DNA of 64,000 nt from Glebionis coronaria (lineage: Eukaryota; Streptophyta; Magnoliopsida; Asterales; Asteraceae): the NCBI GenBank assembly GCA_025667525.1, contig CM046879.1:390871039-390935038 (forward strand), in the 5' to 3' direction. This document shows, piece by piece, positions 32,366-43,524 of this stretch. A program made the translations under genes and the position numbers. The notes under the pieces were generated by a model, which was not told the DNA's origin, ran no database searches, and worked only from the letters and a program-made list of their open reading frames with translations. The number at the start of each line of letters is the position of its first letter. The stretch's first letter is position 1.

Positions 32366-32730
32366 CCACAGCCCGAAGGCTGTGGCTCTCGATGTCGTGC
32401 CTCGTCCGAGCCAACAGCCCCATACCGAGAGCTAAAGCTCTCGGCTTGCTGCTGCCCGAACAACACAAACACCCCCATCTCGTGTTGGGGTTACCCCTTC
32501 TTGCGACAACTTCCCATCGAGCCCCCCCCCCCCCCCCCCCCCCAGTGGGCCTCGGTTCTCACTGTTGGGCCAAGTTCCCTGATGTGGGGTTTTTGGTCCT
32601 TGTGGTTGAGAGCATAACACCACCACCGCCACCAATATGGTTGCGGCTGGTGGGTCAAAATACACGCCGACCCCATGTGGGGTTGCAGCTGTTGGAAAAA
32701 CTATACCACCGAGACCCTATGTGGTCTCGG
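32366..32730. other. Cluster of four perfect stem-loops around a poly-C tract
   Basis: CCACAGCC/GGCTGTGG (32366-32385), CCGAGAGCT/AGCTCTCGG (32425-32444), ACCCCA/TGGGGT (32670-32683) and CCGAGACC/GGTCTCGG (32709-32730). A run of 22 C lies at 32522-32543; the right unit has 11. The GC-rich island stands out from flanking sequence that is over 70% A/T. All four stems are intact in both units. Confidence 0.7.
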
Positions 32731-33561
32731 TTGGGCTGCGATCGGACAAAAACCAACCCCCAAACCCTTACTCGTTAAATTCTTGGTTGATCTATGCTTA
32801 ATTACATGTTCTTTATTTGTTTTATTTATTCTAGATCATAACATAAATAAATAAAAAAAAGATTAGAGGATACCAATCATGTGATTAAAAGGAATGAACA
32901 CGAACCAAATACCTTTGTTAACAACAAGGATCAAAATAAAAATCGTCCTTGTGGTCTTGTTGTTGCCGCGGCTAAGAAAGAAAAAGGGAAGGAAGAAGTG
33001 TTTTAGGGTTTTGATAATTCTCATGTGTTATATGTTTATGAGTCCTTATTTGTTATACATAAGGATTAATTATTGGACATGGGCCTTGGCCCCTTCTTTC
33101 CCTCTTGTTGGACGCGGACACACACACACACATGCTTACACATACTTTATTTTTCATGACTAAAATTATTAGCGTGTGTGTTCGTTAGATGTTCGTGTTT
33201 TTTTATCCTGTATATATATTAAGTATTATACGTGAATACTTATCATGCACTTATATTCGTGTTTATATACATAATACTTACGATAATTAATTTATATACA
33301 TAATGTTCGTATTAAATATTCATGATTCATGTCGTATATTAATTGATTACAAAGTTTAAATTCAACCGTAAATTCATGCATTTAATAATCTTATGGTTCT
33401 TAAAGCGGGTTTTACAATACTCACAAAAAGTAATTTTTTTTTATTTTCTAAACAAGTGTTTAATCATGAATCTAGTAGACTCCCTGTTTTAATCATGAAT
33501 TCAGCACACCCTTTTTTTAATGTGTCAAAACTTTTTTTAGTATCAAATATGATACTGCATC

Positions 33562-33651
33562 ATCATATATGATAATTGAGTATCATATATGACAAATTAA
33601 AAAGTACATGCATGATCATATATGATACTTAATAAGTGTGAAAACACTTAT
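33562..33651. repeat. Repeated ATCATATATGAT palindromes and a GAAA-loop hairpin
   Basis: The 12-bp palindrome ATCATATATGAT occurs at 33562 and 33615, with a near-copy at 33582. Directly after them ATAAGTGT/ACACTTAT (33632-33639, 33644-33651) forms an 8-bp stem closed by GAAA. Confidence 0.6.
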
Positions 33652-33759
33652 CCTTTTACCACTTAATTATAATAATAACCAAGCCAAAACGTGTATTTTA
33701 TATCGTAAATGTCGGAATTATGCGTGGTTTGTGTTTTTGTTGTGATTTAGGATCAAAAT

Positions 33760-34065
33760 GTGAAAAGGGAAGAAAACACGGGCTTTCACGGGCTTTTATC
33801 GAAGAAAAAGACAAAAGACGAAGTCAAAAGATCAAGAGTGCAAAAAGAACGGAAGTCCAAGGCCTATTCTGAAGATTTATCGAAGAAAAAGTCTAAAGAC
33901 GGAAGTTTAATGAAGTCGAAGAACTCAAGTCTAATAAATGAAGAAATTATAAGACGAGTTCAAATAATCCCGAGACAAAGTCGAAAAAAAAGTCAAAGAA
34001 TTTATAAAGACGAAAAGACGAGAAAAGGAAGAAAAGATCAACACTTGCTAATCTCCCTATAAATA
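33760..34065 (+). promoter_or_regulatory. Purine-rich block ending in a TATA box
   Basis: A 300-bp strand-biased A/G-rich block repeats TTATCGAAGAAAAAG and AAAGACG motifs and ends in TATAAATA (34058-34065). It encodes a 100-residue Lys/Arg/Ser-rich frame (33760-34062) that I attribute to composition. The arrangement suggests an enhancer-like region with a promoter reading right, perhaps from an old LTR. The right unit has it at 57572-57877. Confidence 0.35.
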
Positions 34066-36177
34066 CCATCCTAATGACACATTAGGAGGTGTTAGCTAAA
34101 TTGACAACTTAGTCTTTCCATTTTATTTTCCAAGCACTTTCATATTGTCATCTTAATTTCTTGTCATTAATTTCAAGTAAGTTTTAATTTTGTAGAAACT
34201 AGAAGGGGGGGGGGGGGTTGAATAGTTTCTCTTCGATTGGCAACCAAATTAAAATTACTTTCAATTTGGTTTGTATCAAAACTATCTTTTGCTTGAAGCT
34301 AAGTTGCATAATGATTAGGTTCAATTCAAATGCACTAGCAAAGATAATAGGTAAGTGTAATGATAATGAAATAAGTAAAGAGTAAGGAAGGAGACAACCT
34401 AGTGGGAAGACACCAAGATTTATAGTGGTTCGACAACGAGGCTCTATCCTCGTTTCTACTCCACTCCTCGAGTACACCTACTCGATATTTCCACTATATC
34501 CACAAGCTCCCTTCTTGGCGGAGAAAACCTTACATCGTCGCTTACACTATTTTCCGACACTAAGCTAAATGTCGAGACCTAATCTTTAGCTGGGACCAAT
34601 CTACACAACGTTGCCTACTTCACAATTTAACGACACAAGGCTAGATGTCGAGTTCTAATCTTAAGGTAGAACCAATCTTCACGACGTTGCCTACTTCACC
34701 ATTTTACGACACAAGGCTAGATGTCGAGTTCTAATCCAAAGCTAGAACCAATCTTCACGACTCTTCACTTTGAAGCTAAGTGAGAACTTCACACAACACA
34801 ACTACTAATCACTTTCAAGTTTAGTGAGAACTCACAAGACACAACCACATCACTTTATAGTTTAGTGAGAACTACTAATCAAATCTATTACAACTCAACT
34901 AGACTTATCCAAGTACACACATGTAGCTTGGATTTACATAACACAAATCCAAGCAAACACATATGCAATGAATGTACACAACAAATCCAAGTATCCACAA
35001 ATAAGTTGGATGAACACAACTAGTCCAAGTATTCATAAATACAATGGATTGACCTAAAACAAAAAGGGTATCATGATGAATATGACTAGCTCATAGATTC
35101 ATCTTTATCACAACACTAGTGAGTGAGTGATCTTCTCATTGGACAAGGTAAAGGAGGGGATCAAGAGGATAATCATATTTAAACATCCTTAACACTTTAA
35201 GTGATCATTTACTAATGATTATGCTATAGAAAATAGAAAGGGGGCTGAGAAAAACGTCCAAGAGGCTTGTTGGAAATTGAGATTTGACCCACTATTTAAA
35301 GGAGACAAAGTATAACGGATATATAACGGCTATCTGGGCGCGATACCTTATCTAGCCCGGCGGTTCCATATCGCTAAGGAACCGCCTAGCTACTTAAGGT
35401 TCCACCCTAGAGTACGCTCTGTTTTTTGTCTTTTAGTGGGGTAGGAATATCTGAGGTATTTCAAGCCTTCAAAGGATATTCTAATAGCATATGGAATATG
35501 TTATTTTTAAATTTTCATTTTCCATTTTAATAAAACATTTTCTAAAAAAGAAAGTTTATTAAAAAGTCTTTTGTCATATTAAAAAAAGTGAGTTTTAAGG
35601 ATAATCATTTTGATGATCACTAAGTATGATTAAGAAAGGTTAGTGATATGATTATTACCTTGATGATATGTTAGTTAAATAATTCGTTTTGTGTTTTACA
35701 CTAAATGTGTTGTATAGTTTGTTGTGATCAAAACTAAGAAAGATTAGTTAACACTAATAATGTTTTTAGGCATCACTTGCATTAAAAATCTCCCCCTTTT
35801 GATTACGACAAACGATAAACTCATTTACGTAGAAACACAAAATATCGAATTATTAATGAGTTTATCACTATCATTTCTTCCCCTTTGTCGTAGCAAAAAC
35901 GTTAGCACAAGTCTTTTCAAGAAAATCGGACTTTGCTAGTAGCTCCCCCTTGGTGGTTGCTCCCCCTTTCTTGGGGCACCAAGTATATGAGCTAAGGTGA
36001 CATGCTACACAAAGGTTAGTAGAAAGGAAAGAAACACCAATGTATATATGATCACTACCTGCCAAGTAACTTGAGAGGGAGAGAGAGAAGAAATCTCAAA
36101 TTAGAAGCAAGTATTTTGCTAAGTTTGTCCAAAAGGGTAATTGAAAAAATCAAACTTCAATCCAATGAAGATGATAA

Positions 36178-38925
36178 TGTAACACTCTCATTTTTCATAT
36201 CGGTACAGCGGAAGGGTCTTTCAGAGTGTTACGGGATAGCACAATAACTCCAATCATAGACAACACATAAAAATGGTTGTACAAGGTTTAACAAACATTC
36301 ATTCGATAAAACGTTTCAATAGCGTACAACAGGTCCCAAATTATACAGGTCATTAAGTTTACAAAACACAGATCGAATGAACATTTTTAATATTAAGTAT
36401 GGGCCATCAGAGTCGATCTCCATCCGGATTACCTTCAAGCACCTGAGATAGAAAACATGCAAAAATCATATCAGCGAATGCTGAGTGAATTCATAGAGTT
36501 TAATGAAAACCGTTATATAAAAACAATCATTTACATTCATTTAAAATCAGAACACAAGTATAATATCGAAAGTAAGTCCTCATATTGCTAGTCAGGCAAT
36601 ATATATCAAGCATACATCTGTAACCGTCCATGAGACCGTAGTCTCTATATTACCATGATAGGTAATATATTCATCGTTAATAGCGTCGTATCATATCGTT
36701 TATTTAGATTATATAGATTGAATAGATTATAGGATTATTATTAGCCGCATGACATTGTTACCTTACTGTGAAAACAGCGGGCCGCGAACCCGAAAAACAA
36801 TTTGCCCATCTAAGTTAGCGTGTCGTCACAAAAATCACGCTATGGAATCTTCTCATACATAAATTCGCTTACCAATCAATGTGGTACGATGGGGATCAAC
36901 CGTCAAGGCGCGAACTGGGGTGATCGTCCCCAAATAGTACTATCAAATGCATAAGCGTCTACCAAAACCCGGTAGTTCACAATTCATGCTAATGGGACTT
37001 TAAGTGACATAACCTAACTACTAATAATCCTTTTAGTCTCGAATATAGGGTCATAGCATCATTCGGGTCCATATCATTTAGCATACAATCGGGACTACTT
37101 GTGTTCTATTTTTATAAAAATCTAGCATGTTATCTCCCTCGCGGGTTTACAAATCATTTTATAAAACATTTAAAAGAGTGCGAGGCTATGAACTCACGTT
37201 GTTAATGAAAGGCGGATTATCGGCTACGGGCGTGCTTCGGTCACGGAAACCTATATAAATAATAATCGGTCTTAGACTCGGTCCAATGACTTTTATCAAA
37301 ATAACAATATAGATATGATGATTTTGTACATATGATGATGATCAAGTGGGTTTATACATCCTTGTTTACTCATTTTAGCGTTTACGTCTTGATAACGTCT
37401 TACTAGTTAGCTAGTTTTAACTATTTATCCATTTTAAGTCCATTAAGCCTTGTATAAGTTCTTTAACTTGTTTTTATCCATTTTATACCTATATGATCAG
37501 TATATATACTTTTCATGTTGGGCCCAATGGGTTAAGCCCAATAAGCTCTTTTTATAAGTTTTTATCTTATTAAGTCCAATTATTAGTCTAATGTGTTTAG
37601 TTAGCTCGTAAATGTCCGTAATTCTTATAGTTCGGGTTTTATCGGTTTTTACTTGTCTTAGTTACTTATACATCAGTATATGACTTTTATAAACTTTACA
37701 TTAGACGGGTTTGGTCGTCTAAGTTTTATTTGGCGAAAAACGTTAATTTTACGGCGATAGCCGAAAAAGTCGTAAAAATCAAGTTTATAGTTTTTATTAC
37801 TTATAAATATTATTTTACCACCATTTATATAATTTACCCATTTAATTAACCTTTTATACATTTATATAAATAAGTTTTATAAGTTAGTGGGTTTATATTT
37901 GTACATTTTATAAATTATATTGTGAGTGCTTATATAATATTAATAAACATTATTTCCAAAAATCTGATTTTTAACTTCATGTTCACCATTTTTAACATAT
38001 CTAGAGTTCTATAATGACTTAAAAGCTCATTTTTGGATGACATGTTCTTCATAGTATGTGCTACATATAACTTGGTTATAGCTACTGCCCATTTTGAGTT
38101 TAAGTTGCCTTAACAGTCCCTACAAAACTGCTTATTCAGATTACACCACCTAACTTGTTTTGATCATATCTCACTCATTATTTTGATTCCATTGCATGGA
38201 CAACTCTCACATGTGTATGACATCATCTACTTACTGTAAATGGATCAAACCATGCAATTTTATCAGTTCATCTTTTAGTTATCTATTGTTTTTATACAAC
38301 CAACTAAATAGTCAAGATTTTAGCTTCATTTCTTATAGTTATCATCATTTTTAAGCATATTTATCAACACTTGATCCCCACACAACATTTTTATCATCAT
38401 ATATACATCATATACATATACAAAATGAAAGAAAATACATTTGTTCTTTACAAAATAATAAGAGAAAAATGTAGAGGATGATCTTCTTTACCAATCCAAG
38501 TGGATTTCTTGTTTTAGGAAGACAAGAACTTGATGAACACAACAAGTATCTCCAAGAGCATCAAATATCAAGAACATAGGTTGGAAAATCAGCCCTAGGA
38601 CACAAGCAAATCACCTCCAAAGTTGTTGATATGGCCACCAAATGATCAAGGCTTCAAGAGAACACCTTAATAGGACTAGTAAACATGTGGTTTAAGGCTA
38701 GAAAAGATCAAGGATGGTGTTTGTTGGCTTATTTGGGACGGCACAAAAGGAGAGTTGAGAGAGTTTTTGGTGTTGAGTTGCATGTAAGAATGATAGAAAT
38801 GGAAACAAGTAGCTAGTTTAGCTAGTAAGTGGTAAAGGTTAGCTTAATGTGTAAGCACATGCTTACACTTGTATAAGTTAGCTAATACTTGATGCCACAT
38901 ATGTGTTGTGGTGTCAAGTTGCCGT
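36178..38925 (-). repeat. Element D 3' LTR, truncated at the duplication junction
   Basis: Matches 59989-62736. It starts TGTAACACTCTC on the plus strand and is cut at 38925, about 360 bp short of the LTR end seen in the right unit. It contains the terminal inverted repeat GTAACACTCT/AGAGTGTTAC (36179-36188, 36223-36232) and hairpin CAGC/GCTG (36472-36483). There is no coding content. Confidence 0.85.
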
Positions 38926-38929
38926 GGTT
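38926..38929. other. Tandem-duplication junction with short filler
   Basis: Sequence matching the element D LTR ends at 38925 (GCCGT) and sequence matching copia A gag resumes at 38930 (GCATCACTAGTGG). The intervening GGTT matches neither parent well, as in end-joining with a few added bases. Confidence 0.7.
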
Positions 38930-39755
38930 GCATCACTAGTGGTGGATAAGATGGTTGTTGTGGTTGCTGATAGTTGTGTGGTGGTGTCTGCTGCAAGTAT
39001 GATGGTTGCTGATAAGTATAAGCCATGTTTTGTTGAGAAGCATACATTGCAAGTGGATCATGAACTTGAGGTGTAGACAACCGAGCCTCGATCACATGGC
39101 ATTCGTGTTGTTGAAGAAAAGCTTGAAGTTGATCCACATTGGTGTTATGCAAGTCCTTAGCCAATTTAACATCCGTCACGTATTTTTTCCATTCTGAAGG
39201 AAGAGTGTTCAAATACTTGGTGTTCAACTGAAAGGTAGGAATTTTCATGCCATAGATATTGAGCTCATTCAACAATAGGGTAAATCTCAGATAGTAATCA
39301 TTGAGAGTCTCCCCTGGCACATAGGCAAACTTATCAAAAGTATCATAAAGCTTACACTCTCGTTCTTGTTTAGTTAACGAGGTGCCTTGCATGAGAACCC
39401 GAATTCTATCCCATAACTCTTTGGCAACTTTATGTTTGCTGACGAGTTTGTAGACATCTGGAGGAAGGGCTTGGAGAATGATGTTTGTAGCATACTTATC
39501 ACATTTATTTTGAATCTTCATATCTCTAGTCAACTCACCTGTTGTGCGAGGACGAGTAGTCGTACCTTCCGTCACTGTACCATAATCTAATGGTCCATTG
39601 AGCACCGATGCCCAAATTAGATGTCCATTCTCCTTGTTCAACATATAAAGTTCCATTCGGGAAGCCCATTCCTCATACATAGTCTTCACCAACATTGGTG
39701 GACGATTATCCGTACCCGAGAGGATGGACTTATCCGTAAGAGATGTGTACTCCAT
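38930..39755 (-). pseudogene. Copia A gag N-terminal part, right unit; fused to LTR sequence
   Basis: The gag frame starts at ATG 39755 (MEYTSLTDKS) and runs uninterrupted through the UBN2-type core (NKCDKYATNIILQALPP, GTSLTKQERECKLYDTF, NTLPSEWKKYVTDVK) into the Gln/Pro-rich linker. At the duplication junction it crosses into element D LTR sequence and stops at 38844, giving a chimeric 303-residue frame whose last about 27 residues are LTR-derived. Knuckle, coiled coil and all of pol are missing. The CGTAC empty site of the Athila-like insertion lies in this frame at 39561-39565. A truncated Gag could in principle interfere with particle assembly, but nothing here shows expression. Confidence 0.88.
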
Positions 39756-40596
39756 TTCAATAAGTTAAGATTTACAAACGTTGATCGATCAATGAAAGAA
39801 AGTAAATGTGTTTGTTTTTGTGAGTTGAAGTTGAGAAACAAAGTTAAAATCCCCTAAAATATGTTCTCAATAAACCAAAAATTCCAAGTCAAAATTACAC
39901 ACGATTCGAAATTTTTTATGGAAAAATTTGTGATTATCGGAATAGTGATCGGAATAGTGATCGGAATGATGATCGGAATGAACCCTAATCGGAATGTATC
40001 TAAACTGAATACCAATCTGAATACCAATCGGAATGCCGTGATCGGAATACCAATCTGAATACCAATCGGAATGCTGTGATCGGAATACCAAATCTGAATA
40101 CCAATCTGAATACCAATCGAAATGTCGTGATCGGAATACCAAATCTGAATACCAATCTGAATACCAATCGGAATGCTGTGATCGGAATACCAAATCTGAA
40201 TACCAATCTGAATACCAATCGGAATGCCGTGATCGGAATACCAATCTGAATACCAATCGGAATGCTGTGATCGGAATACCTAAACCCTCTTCCGATTACA
40301 CAGATCGGAATGTACTATAAACCCCTTTCCGATGACCTGATCGGAATAATTTCCACTTTTCTCGGACAAAACTCAACCAATTCGTGATTTTAAGCCAAAA
40401 AATGATCAAAACACCCAAAAATTTTGTGTTTTTAGCCAAAGTAACTATACCAAATCCCTACCACAACTATGTAGAAGATTTGTATCAAGAAAAAAAACCA
40501 TCAAAAACACAAAAAAAAAAATTGGACGTGTGAAAATGGATCAAAAATGGCGAGATAATCAAGAACACAAACACATGCACAATACAATCATCCCAT
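39756..40596 (-). other. Copia A leader, right unit, with repeat array 39936-40280
   Basis: Same content as the left copy. One change at the first hairpin turns ATTCCGAT into CTTCCGAT, leaving a 7-bp stem. The 38- and 51-nt repeat units are otherwise conserved. Confidence 0.75.
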
Positions 40597-40610
40597 GGCT
40601 CTTGATACCA
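40597..40610 (-). other. Copia A primer-binding site, right unit
   Basis: TGGTATCAAGAGCC on the minus strand, identical to the left unit. Confidence 0.8.
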
Positions 40611-40612
40611 TT

Positions 40613-40933
40613 TGTAGGATATGTAAATCTTGCTTATGTGTTAGAGAGAGAAAGAGATAGAGAGATGGTGGATTACACACACTTAGAGAGAGAAAGAAAT
40701 GTTTACTATGTGAAAATATGAATAACCACACCACCCTCTCCATCAAAGGAGAGGGTTTATATACCCAAGCCCTTGTCATGGGCTTGGGCTTACATTTGGG
40801 CCGGCCTACACATGTTGTAGGCTAGGCTTGTTCTTGTTTAATAAATAAAGAAAGTTAACTAAACTACGAGCTATTACATGGATTATCGTTGGAGTGACTG
40901 ATCCTTCTTAATACGTAAAACGTATTTCCAACA
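40613..40933 (-). repeat. Copia A 5' LTR, right unit
   Basis: 321 bp, with the same TATA and hairpin arrangement as 16789-17109 and two visible substitutions near its outer end. Confidence 0.9.
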
Positions 40934-41043
40934 TTACACAATTTCATCCACCCTTCTGCCTGAAGATACAATTTGATAGGGAAAAGGTATAAATTAACAT
41001 AAAGATTGAAATGAAATGATAATGCTTGATGACTGAAATTTAT

Positions 41044-41752
41044 ACCTTTTCTCAGGATGAGCTTGTTCCTCGTAGTCATCACGCTCATGTAGCATTTCCA
41101 AGCTATGTGCTACATCATTAACTTGTGCCACATTAGTGTAAGTAGCACTAAGAAAAAAATCTGGTGTAGAGGCGTGTAGAGCCTAGCGAAAGTGCTTAGC
41201 TTGTTCTTTTGTCGCAGCGCCTAGAAATCCAGCCAACCTAAGATACCTCTGCATGAACTCAGTGCTAGTCTCTCCAGTTCTCTAACGAATAGAATGATAG
41301 TCCATCTTGAGTCCCTCCTGCTCAGATGTCGGAAAGAACTGCCCATAAAACAGAGTCTTGAACTGCTCCCAAGTCAACGCAGCTAACCACGCATCACCTC
41401 CATTTGCTACCTTGTATGCCCTCCACCAATGCAAGGCATATCCCTCAAACTTATAGCAAGCTAACCTTGCCTTGTAGACACCATCACATCCCATAGCATC
41501 AAATATTTTCTCCATATGCGAAATCCAGTTTTCCGCATCTGATGATATCTCAGCTTTCTCAAAAGATCTAGGTTTCTTCTTATTAAACCTCTCAAGCCAA
41601 GTGTGTAGATTAACCGGTGAGGGAGGAGGAGGATTGTTCTGATTGGGAATGTTCTGGTATTCATTCTGAATCTGGTTCCTGATTTGGGGAAGCATGGCTT
41701 GCAGAGCTGCTTGGACAGCTGCTGCTAGCTCATGTTCGCGTGTCATGACCAT
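41044..41752 (-). pseudogene. Element C gag, right unit, with an extra stop
   Basis: Same Tekay-like Gag fragment as 17220-17928, starting at ATG 41752. It shares the TAG at 41282-41284 with the left copy, so that stop predates the duplication. It also has a second TAG at 41183-41185, where the left copy encodes Trp, which arose afterwards. Core motifs (NWISHMEKIFDAM, ALHWWRAY) are intact before the stops. Confidence 0.85.
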
Positions 41753-41869
41753 CTGATAGTTTAAAAAGAACACGAAATGATTAATCTGATTAGAACATAT
41801 GATTAACATAAGAAAATGATGCATGAAATAGTTTATGAAAACATAGGCAATGAAAATGACATGAGTTTG

Positions 41870-41991
41870 GGTGAACGCCTATGGGTCGGTTCACCAGAAC
41901 AAAATTGACATAACGAGGATGAAAGCCTATGGGTCGGTTCATCAAAACAAAATGATATGAGCTAATGTGAACGTCTATGGGTCGGTTCACC
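41870..41991 (-). repeat. Three 48-nt-spaced hairpins, right unit
   Basis: Stems and loops are identical to 18046-18167. No substitution falls in the three hairpins, although the surrounding 2.2 kb differs at about 17 places. Confidence 0.8.
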
Positions 41992-42183
41992 AAGCAAAAT
42001 AATTCGAATAAAAGCACATGCGACTAAATATGGCCAATCTTGTACTAACCATTACTTAGTCAAAATTCCTGCAACAATGATACATGAAATAAATGCATGA
42101 AAACAAACTGTCAGTTTATGGAAGACACTGATGACTACCCACTAGTCACAGGTCAAATTTTAGAGCCTACAGGTTGAAACCTT

Positions 42184-42196
42184 GTCTCTGATACCA
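42184..42196 (-). other. Element C primer-binding site, right unit, one mismatch
   Basis: The minus strand reads TGGTATCAGAGAC: the penultimate C of the canonical PBS has become A. Confidence 0.8.
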
Positions 42197-42200
42197 TAAT

Positions 42201-43143
42201 TGTAACACGCCATTTGGATAAATAGACCGTTACGTAGTAGTTATGGCATGTCATCAAAGCATGCAAGGTAAATGTCTAAAAACATTAAATGACCATAAAG
42301 AATCCGGAAACAACATCGGATCCAACATAAGCTCCACACATGAAATGCATAAGTATGGAAGGTAAAGGAAAGGACTAAAAAATGTGCAGCAAAGCAAAAG
42401 TATGTAAATTCATTAAAGAATGAAAGAAGACTGGCGCCTTATTCCATGCATGTACTCTTGATTCCTAGCTTTTCCCTTTAGTACCTGCCGTATTGGGACA
42501 TGAAAAGAGAAATACAGCTGAGCAATACGCTCAGTGTGCGGATATATAACATAGAATGTAAAGCATAAACATAAGCAAGTAATGAAATGAAATGAATAGC
42601 AGCGAAATAAATGTATGTCCTGGAAAGCCTGGTTTAAGTTCATAAGACTGGTTTATATTTTTGAAAAGACTAATTTTTAGTTTATCTCGAAAATCTGTAT
42701 TTTAAATATGTCCGGAGTCCATATAGGTCATGTTATATCAACGTACATGAATACTTAGAGGGGTGACCTCATCATGCAATTTGAGAGGCTTCCTGTAATT
42801 AATATATAAAATGAGTGGAGGGATCAGCTCCTATAATGGATGCAAGACACACACCGCAATTACCATGAAATCATATTAATTTGTCCTAGGATGCACCCAT
42901 TCTCCCCACATGATAATAGTAACAAAGTCCAAATAACGTAAAGGGACGCTGCGAGCAATCACTCTCACCGCAAAAGAGTCATAACACCGATGCCTCTAGT
43001 GCTAAGGTTATGGAACCCCCATAACTAGGTGAAACTGGCATGCATGTATATAGCTCAGACAATCTAAAATAATCATAACATATACTGATGTGTTTAAGAC
43101 ACGTACACTACTGGGAAAACAGATGGCTGCAAACGAGGAAACC
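42201..43143 (-). repeat. Element C 5' LTR, inner part, right unit
   Basis: Equivalent of 18377-19319, ending at AAACC (43139-43143), the left target duplication of copia B. Confidence 0.8.
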
Positions 43144-43524
43144 TGTTGTCCCATGTATTTGTGATGATTAAGCAATGAAGAAAGAGAGAAAATAGATGAA
43201 GAAGAGATGAATTCCTAGAGAGAGAAAGTAGTGAGAGAAAGTAGAGAGGGAAATGATTAACTTGGTGAGATTAGATTAAGAAAAGAAGTTACAAATGACC
43301 ATCCACCCTCCTAACATGCTAGGAGGGTAGTATATATAGTCCACCCACATGCGGGCTTTAATGGACTATATATTGGGCCGGACTTGTCTTTTGGACATTA
43401 ATTAGTTTAAATCCAAGCCCGTGAACCACGACTAAATAACTATTTATTACAACGTTCTAATAAATATTACAATAGAAACCTATGACCGAACATTCTTGTT
43501 TGACTCAATATTTTGAGGCTAACA
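43144..43524 (-). repeat. Copia B (right copy) 3' LTR
   Basis: Appears identical to the left-unit 3' LTR, including both palindromic promoter repeats. The PPT TCGGGGGAGAT (minus) follows at 43525-43535. Confidence 0.95.

Larger units (their letters stand above)
31334..33416 (-). repeat. Element C 5' LTR, outer part
   Basis: Continuation of the element C LTR beyond copia B. I place its outer end at 33416 (TTTTACA on the plus strand, TGTAAAACCCGC in sense), giving an LTR of about 3.0 kb, close to the 3.1 kb of element D. That boundary is inferred. Contents: A/T-rich sequence with degenerate short repeats (31650-31925), a GC-rich stem-loop cluster (32366-32730) with a 22-C run, and a CA repeat near 33119. 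The plus-strand ORFs here look spurious. Confidence 0.55.
33417..36177. other. Unclassified inter-element sequence, left unit
   Basis: No coding gene is supported. From left to right: palindromes (33562-33651), a purine-rich block with a TATA box (33760-34065), a 13-G run inside the inverted repeat AGAAACTA/TAGTTTCT (34194-34230), imperfect tandem segments with GGCTAGATGTCGAGTTCTAA (34630-34760), and minus-strand GGGGGAG tracts at about 35790, 35941 and 35959. The tracts and the phrase TCCCCCTTTTGATTACGACAAA resemble the 3' end of SIRE-type copia elements, so part of this may be an old copia remnant. Confidence 0.45.
1592..38925. repeat. Left unit of ~23.8-kb tandem segmental duplication
   Basis: This segment recurs at 38930-62736. 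Once the 13,508-bp Athila-like insertion and its 5-bp target duplication are removed it is about 23.8 kb, matching the right unit. Every internal feature aligns at an offset of 23,811-23,825 bases. The left boundary lies in copia A gag and the right boundary in the element D LTR. In the 2.2 kb at 17110-19319 I counted about 17 substitutions against the right unit. Both copia B copies share the same target duplication AAACC and the same flanks, so they arose by duplication and not by two insertions. Confidence 0.92.

Noticed and set aside
32321..32778. Overlapping 90-150 residue ORFs on both strands in the GC-rich island
   Set aside because: They span poly-C and stem-loops, differ in frame between units because of the C-run length, and have no recognisable domain.
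33760..34062. Lys/Arg/Ser-rich 100-residue ORF, present in both units
   Set aside because: Conservation between units only reflects recent duplication; composition follows from an A/G-rich repeat block and nothing is recognisable.
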